NCBI GenBank assembly: GCA_016584305.1
Contig: JACEEZ010019097.1
Location: 397,527-461,526 of the forward strand
Direction: 5' to 3'
Length of the DNA stretch: 64,000 bases
From: Chionoecetes opilio
Taxonomy: Eukaryota > Arthropoda > Malacostraca > Decapoda > Majidae
In this document: in pieces, positions 59,462 through 64,000 of the stretch
How positions within the stretch are numbered: position 1 is the stretch's first letter
Layout of the letters: each line of letters opens with the position of its first letter
Position numbers and translations under genes: made by a program
Notes under the pieces: model-generated
Seen by the model: only the letters and a program-made list of their open reading frames with translations
What the model was told of the DNA's origin: nothing
The model's database searches: none

Positions 59462-61262
59462 TAAGGACGAGGAACTTGGGCGGTTCAGAGACACTACTAG
59501 TTTCCAGGCTACAACAGTACAACTGGCCTACAACAGTACAACTGGCCTACAACAGTACAACTGGCCTACAGCAGCTTTTTCTAATGTTGATAGTTTTATG
59601 TTCCGGAAACCCATATTTAATTTTTTTATAAATATATTTCATCCGAATTTTATGGTCGCCGTTTCCATTAAAAACACTGTATCTCCATCAGAAAAAGCAC
59701 TAAAACCTTGGCCGAGAAGTAGTCCGGGTCTCAATAACAGGACATAATGATAGAACTACCAAACTAACCTAGAGGTTTAATGAAAACTTAAAATTTTAAT
59801 GAAACCTAATCTAACCTTAACCACTTAGTAGACCTAACCTAACCTTAACCACTAAGTATACCTAAACTAACCTTAACCACTAAGTAGACCTAACCTAACC
59901 TTAACCACTAAGTAGACCTAATCTAACCTTAACCACTAAGTATACCTGACCTAACCTTAACCACTAAGTAGACCTAACCTAACCTTAACCACTAAGTAGA
60001 CCTAACCTAACCTTAACCACTAAGTAGACCTAACCTAACCACTAAGTAGACCTAATCTAACCTTAACCACTAAGTAGACCTAATCTAACCTTAACCACTA
60101 AGTAGACCTAATCTAACCTTAACCACTAAGTAGACCTAATCTAACCTTAACCACTAAGTAGACCTAACCTAACCTTAACCACTAAGTAGACCTAACCTAA
60201 CCTTAACCACTAAGTAGATCTAATCTAACCTTAACCACTAAGTAGACCTAATCTAACCTTAACCACTAAGTAGACCTAACCTAAACTTAACCACTAAGTA
60301 GACCTAATTTAACCTTAACCACTAAGTAGACCTAACCTAACCTTAACCACTAAGTAGACCTAACCTAACCTTAACCACTAAGTAGACCTAATCTAACCTT
60401 AACCACTAAGTAGACCTAATCTAACCTTAACCACTAAGTAGACCTAATTAACCTTAACCACTAAGTAGACCTAATCTAACCTTAACCACTAAGTAGACCT
60501 AATCTAACCTTAACCACTAAGTAGACCTAACCTAACCTTAACCACTAAGTAGACCTAACCTAACCTTAACCACTAAGTAGACCTAATCTAACCTTAACCA
60601 CTAAGTAGACCTAATCTAACCTTAACCACTAAGTAGACCTAATCTAACCTTAACCACTAAGTAGACCTAATCTAACCTTAACCACTAAGTAGACCTAATC
60701 TAACCTTAACCACTAAGTAGACCTAATCTAACCTTAACCACTAAGTAGACCTAACCTAACCTTAACCACTAAGTAGACCTAACCTAACCTTAACCACTAA
60801 GTAGACCTAATCTAACCTTAACCACTAAGTAGACCTAATCTAACCTTAACCACTAAGTAGACCTAATCTAACCTTAACCACTAAGTAGACCTAACCTAAC
60901 CTTAACCACTAAGTAGACCTAATCTAACCTTAACCACTAAGTAGACCTAACTAACCTTAACCACTAAGTAGACCTAACTAACCTTAACCACTAAGTAGAC
61001 CTAATCTAACCTTAACCACTAAGTAGACCTAATCTAACCTTAACCACTAAGTAGACCTAATCTAACCTTAACCACTAAGTAGACCTAATCTAACCTTAAC
61101 CATGCATAAAATTCGGTGATGAATTATTACTGTTATTTTTTTTTTTAATTAGTTTTTTTTTAAATAAAACTATCTCCATTAGAAAAAGCACCTCTTGTAG
61201 GCCAGGAAAAATTAGTCTGTGTCTCTGAAAACGAACGCGAAGTTCTCGTCCATTATAACCGG
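59462..61262. mobile_element. Family A copy 4, loop expanded by a 28-bp satellite
   Basis: The left arm 59462-59610 (GGACGAGGAACTTGGGCGGT ... GGCCTACAGCAGCTTTTTCT) pairs with the right arm 61160-61254. A 19-bp block (ACAACAGTACAACTGGCCT) is triplicated at 59507-59566. Between the arms stands the array at 59800-61100. Confidence 0.85.
59800..61100. repeat. 28-bp satellite, about 46 copies, containing CCTAA
   Basis: The unit CTAAGTAGACCTAACCTAAC followed by CTTAACCA has a frequent C/T variant (CTAATCTAACC). The regular 28-bp period and low divergence imply recent tandem expansion. Confidence 0.97.
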
Positions 61263-61445
61263 TTATTGGTAAGGTTAGGTTAGTAATATAATTTTTGGGG
61301 TCCAGGACGGGGGCAATATAGGGGGGAGGGAGGGGGGGTTTAAAGGGGCATCTCTCCCCCATTGTATAATTATGTTTTAGAGGTATCTGAAGGGATCTGT
61401 GAAGGTCTGGAGAAAATAAAACTACTAATGGGCATTTTCACAGTA

Positions 61446-62116
61446 ACCTACCGTAGATAACAGTGAAGTAGCCAGTTCTACGTTTCTTTGTTATTTACAG
61501 ACATGTGGTGGCGTTAATAGTTACATTTGTACATCCATGATTTCAGGAAAGTTAGAAGGGGCTATCTGGAAAGTCTGTGTCATTTTGTGTCATATTCTGT
61601 GTCATATTAGGGCTATAAATGAACAAATTACAAAAATAAAACCGAGTGGCGACCTCACTATACCTACTACAGTAAAGTCGCCAGCTATTATTTTAACCCA
61701 ACAGTTGAGTCGCCACTCTGGGGAATTCAGGGAAATTAGAGGTAAAGTAAAACAAGTCTCTATATATATTAGCTGCGGAAGATGCTTGGATATATAAAAA
61801 TTCCTCTGCCAACGTGAAAATAAATTCTATTCAAGTTTGAAAGATCTGGCAAGTCTGTGTCCTGTCGCCCGAAAGGCTATTGTTTACTGTCTGTCATCGC
61901 GCGAAGAAAAACGTGAGAAGCAAAATGCGCAACAGTTATACTTGCAGATACAAAGCATAAAACAACGCTGAAACAGGGTAGATTATACAATCATGATATA
62001 AACTACTGTGTAACATCTTCAGTGGCACATAAAAGTCAGTAGTGATGCTATAATTCGTAATATTTGGCGCCTGGCGACTTCACTGTAGGTGGCGACTTCA
62101 CTGTTATCTACGGTAG
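61446..62116. mobile_element. Miniature element, CTGTTATCTACGGTAG family, full copy
   Basis: The ends CCTACCGTAGATAACAGTGA and TCACTGTTATCTACGGTAGG are inverted, with several GTGGCGAC(T/C)TCACT sub-repeats near both ends and in the middle. Homologous to 26165-26600 in opposite orientation. Confidence 0.8.
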
Positions 62117-62315
62117 GCCATCATTGTCTCACAGCACAAAAATTTAGATTGTCTTTTATCGCTTTGGTTGCAGTGAATATTGAAGGATCAATTGTATAGA
62201 ATATTTTTACCAAAAAGCTGCAGATATTATGATAATTTCACAGTAACAACAATACATTGCCACAACTGTAAAAAATTTATTCAACAACTTGAAAACTGAA
62301 CACCTCAAATTTTTG

Positions 62316-62755
62316 TATATATTTACCACAATTAAAATAGGTTAATATGTTATAAAATATACGCATTAAATGTAATAAGTATGTATAATTTATATATTCA
62401 GCGCCGACATCGTTTATATTACACTAATTTTTCTGTCCACAATGTCCACTCCGACACATCGGTCTATATCTTATGCCAGAATATATGAAAGTCTTTTGTT
62501 TTTCATTGATATACAAGACACTATAAGGGACTATATATAGTCCCTTATAGTGTCTTGTATATCAATGAAAAACAATAGACTTTCATATATTCTGGCATAA
62601 GATAGACCAATGTGTCGGAGTGGACATTGTGGACGGAAAAATTAGTGTAATATAAACGATGTCGGCGCTGAATATATAAATTATACATACTTATTACATT
62701 TAACGCGTATATTTTATAACATATTAACCTATTTTAATTGTGGTAAATAATATAT
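62316..62755. repeat. Near-perfect 440-bp palindrome
   Basis: Arms of about 218 bp meet at CTATATATAG (62531-62540) with almost no spacer. TTACCACAATTAAAATAGG on the left mirrors CCTATTTTAATTGTGGTAA on the right. Very few mismatches are seen along the arms. Confidence 0.93.
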
Positions 62756-62949
62756 TTTACATATATACAAGCATTAGTAATGGCAATTCCAATAATTAAA
62801 TTAATTAAATGAGACACCAAGTTCCGTCCAACATTCGAACACTTTTGGGCGCTGAAAAAAGTTATTGACATAGATCCTTGAAATTTTGGATGATGTTTGT
62901 CAATGAAGTGCTCTTCAATTAACTGAAAAACGCAATCAGCTACACCCAT
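62734..62949 (-). other. Unknown small open frame inside the TIR element
   Basis: MGVADCVFQLIEEHFIDKHH then PKFQGSMSITFF... Balanced composition, but no family recognised. It may be the last trace of a transposase or captured host exon. Confidence 0.25.
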
Positions 62950-63039
62950 TATAAGATAGAGTTCATTGCTTTATTTAATTTATTACTGATGGCCTAGGTT
63001 ACTGTGAAAATGCCCTAATAAGGGCGGGAAAGGACTCTA

Positions 63040-64000
63040 GAATTTTACCACCCAGCCATCTCTATCCTGGGTTGTATCAATTATTCTTAAGTAAAAGCTT
63101 ATTCAGCTTGTCACATATGATCTCCTTTTATGATCTCCTTTTCCTAAAACCATACTGCCGGTCCGGTAATATGCCTTCACTTTCTAAATATTCCGTCCAT
63201 TGCTTTTTTATTATTTTCTCACCTACCTTGCATACTGCGCTAGTCAATGACACTGGTCTATAATTTAATGGTGCCTCCATCTTTCCATTTTATATATTGG
63301 CACCATAGCCGCTCTCTTCCACTCTTTTGGCATTTTTCCAATTGTTAATGGGCATTTTATTATATCATAAACTGGTTCAACCCACTGCTTTCTGCACTCC
63401 TTTAAGACACACCCTGACACCCCATCTGGTCCTAGTGCTTTCCTCTTCTTCAACAATTCATAAACTTCTTCCTTCCTTATTTTTATTTTTCACTCCTTCA
63501 GGACTTCTTCAGTATTTGTGGTTCATTAAATCTCGATTCTTTTGTGAATACTTGCAGAAAATTTCTACTTGATATTTCACTCTTTATTTTTGGATCTTCA
63601 TATATTTAATTTCCTTCTTTCAGTCTCTCTACTTTGTCCTTATGCTTGATCCTTCCATTGATAAAGCTATAGAACAGTTACGGTTCTTCCTTACGCTTTT
63701 CAACTATATCCTTCTGATATCTCTTCTCTTCCTTCCTCCTTATGCACACATGTTAATTTCTTGTCAACTTAAGTCTTCTTTACTTCTTTGTGCCCGATTT
63801 CCCTTCACTCTTTTCCATGCCTCATCCCTTATTCTCTTTGCCCTCTCACGTCTTCCATTAAACCATTCCTGTTTTCTTTTTCTCTTGCTTTATATGATGA
63901 TACATGTTCTCTGACTCTTTTCTCAAATATGCCCATAAAATTATCTTATTTCTCTTGCACATCATTCACTCTTTTCATTTCTCCCCAGTCAATTTCTTCA
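63040..64000 (-). mobile_element. Non-LTR retrotransposon, N-terminal RT part, runs off the window
   Basis: Minus-strand frames from the window edge give a linker (ERREAKRIRDEAWKRVKGNR at about 63840), then LLKKRKALGPDGVSGCVLKE (63456 on), MPKEWKRAAMVPIYK, NYRPVSLTSAVCKV (about 63255) and DRQYGFRKRRS (about 63155). This is RT motifs 0-2 in order, with frameshifts, cut off at about 63075 before the catalytic Asp motifs. The orientation means its 5' part lies beyond 64000. Confidence 0.88.

Larger units (their letters stand above)
61430..63015. mobile_element. 1,586-bp terminal-inverted-repeat element with TAAT duplication
   Basis: Both ends carry GGGCATTTTCACAGTAACCT (and one more matching base), inverted, flanked by TAAT at 61426-61429 and 63016-63019. 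Inside lie the CTACCGTAGATAACAGT miniature element (61446-62116), a near-perfect palindrome (62316-62755) and a small unknown minus-strand frame (62949-62734). Confidence 0.9.

Overview
The window looks like eukaryotic, intron-rich, repeat-dominated DNA from an arthropod, most likely a decapod crustacean. Three things point there: many interstitial arrays of the arthropod telomere-type pentamer TTAGG/CCTAA, very long simple repeats (CT, GA, CA, AGT, AT, GGAA), and decayed non-LTR retrotransposons of several kinds. The species assignment is inference. I see no bacterial gene organisation, no CRISPR array and no tRNA or rRNA.

Host genes. The clearest is a minus-strand gene for an extended short-chain dehydrogenase/epimerase-like protein. 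I could assemble it by hand from six exons spread over 15.7 kb: 20320-20284, 13741-13568, 11617-11541, 8515-8393, 6474-6321 and 4672-4611. The first five join in perfect phase into 188 residues starting with a GxxGxxG Rossmann motif. The sixth belongs further on, with one short exon missing between, and the 3' end is not found. A degenerate C2H2 zinc-finger gene with 18 recognisable fingers lies at 37.6-39.3 kb (+). A THAP-type first exon with a one-base frameshift is at 26.83 kb (+). At 1.9-3.5 kb (+) there is a broken copy of a protein family that is multi-copy in arthropods and has no known function.

Mobile DNA. Introns of the dehydrogenase gene carry a hAT element (8761-11186), an inverted-repeat element (11.67-12.29 kb), a long foldback (15.65-16.2 kb), a 1.77-kb TA-flanked element nested inside another foldback (16.57-18.66 kb), and a 421-bp TA-flanked element only 20 bp inside the first donor site. 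Non-LTR fragments lie at 5.0, 21-23, 29.9, 33-34, 40, 48.6-49.8 and 63-64 kb. A 1,586-bp element at 61430-63015 has identical termini and a TAAT target duplication, and a paralogous empty site is present at 59.26 kb in the same window.

Main pattern. Several different foldback families carry a telomere-like TTAGG/CCTAA array in their loop. One family has a single unit in one copy (about 20.0 kb) and about 46 tandem 28-bp units in another (59.8-61.1 kb), so it can be read as a series of stages in satellite birth inside a transposable element.

Quality. Stretches 1-4.9, about 31.4-33 and about 50.8-55 kb are full of short homopolymer clumps. One of them contains a corrupted second copy of 55.8-56.24 kb, which suggests unpolished consensus. 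Broken reading frames there should not be read as biology without resequencing.
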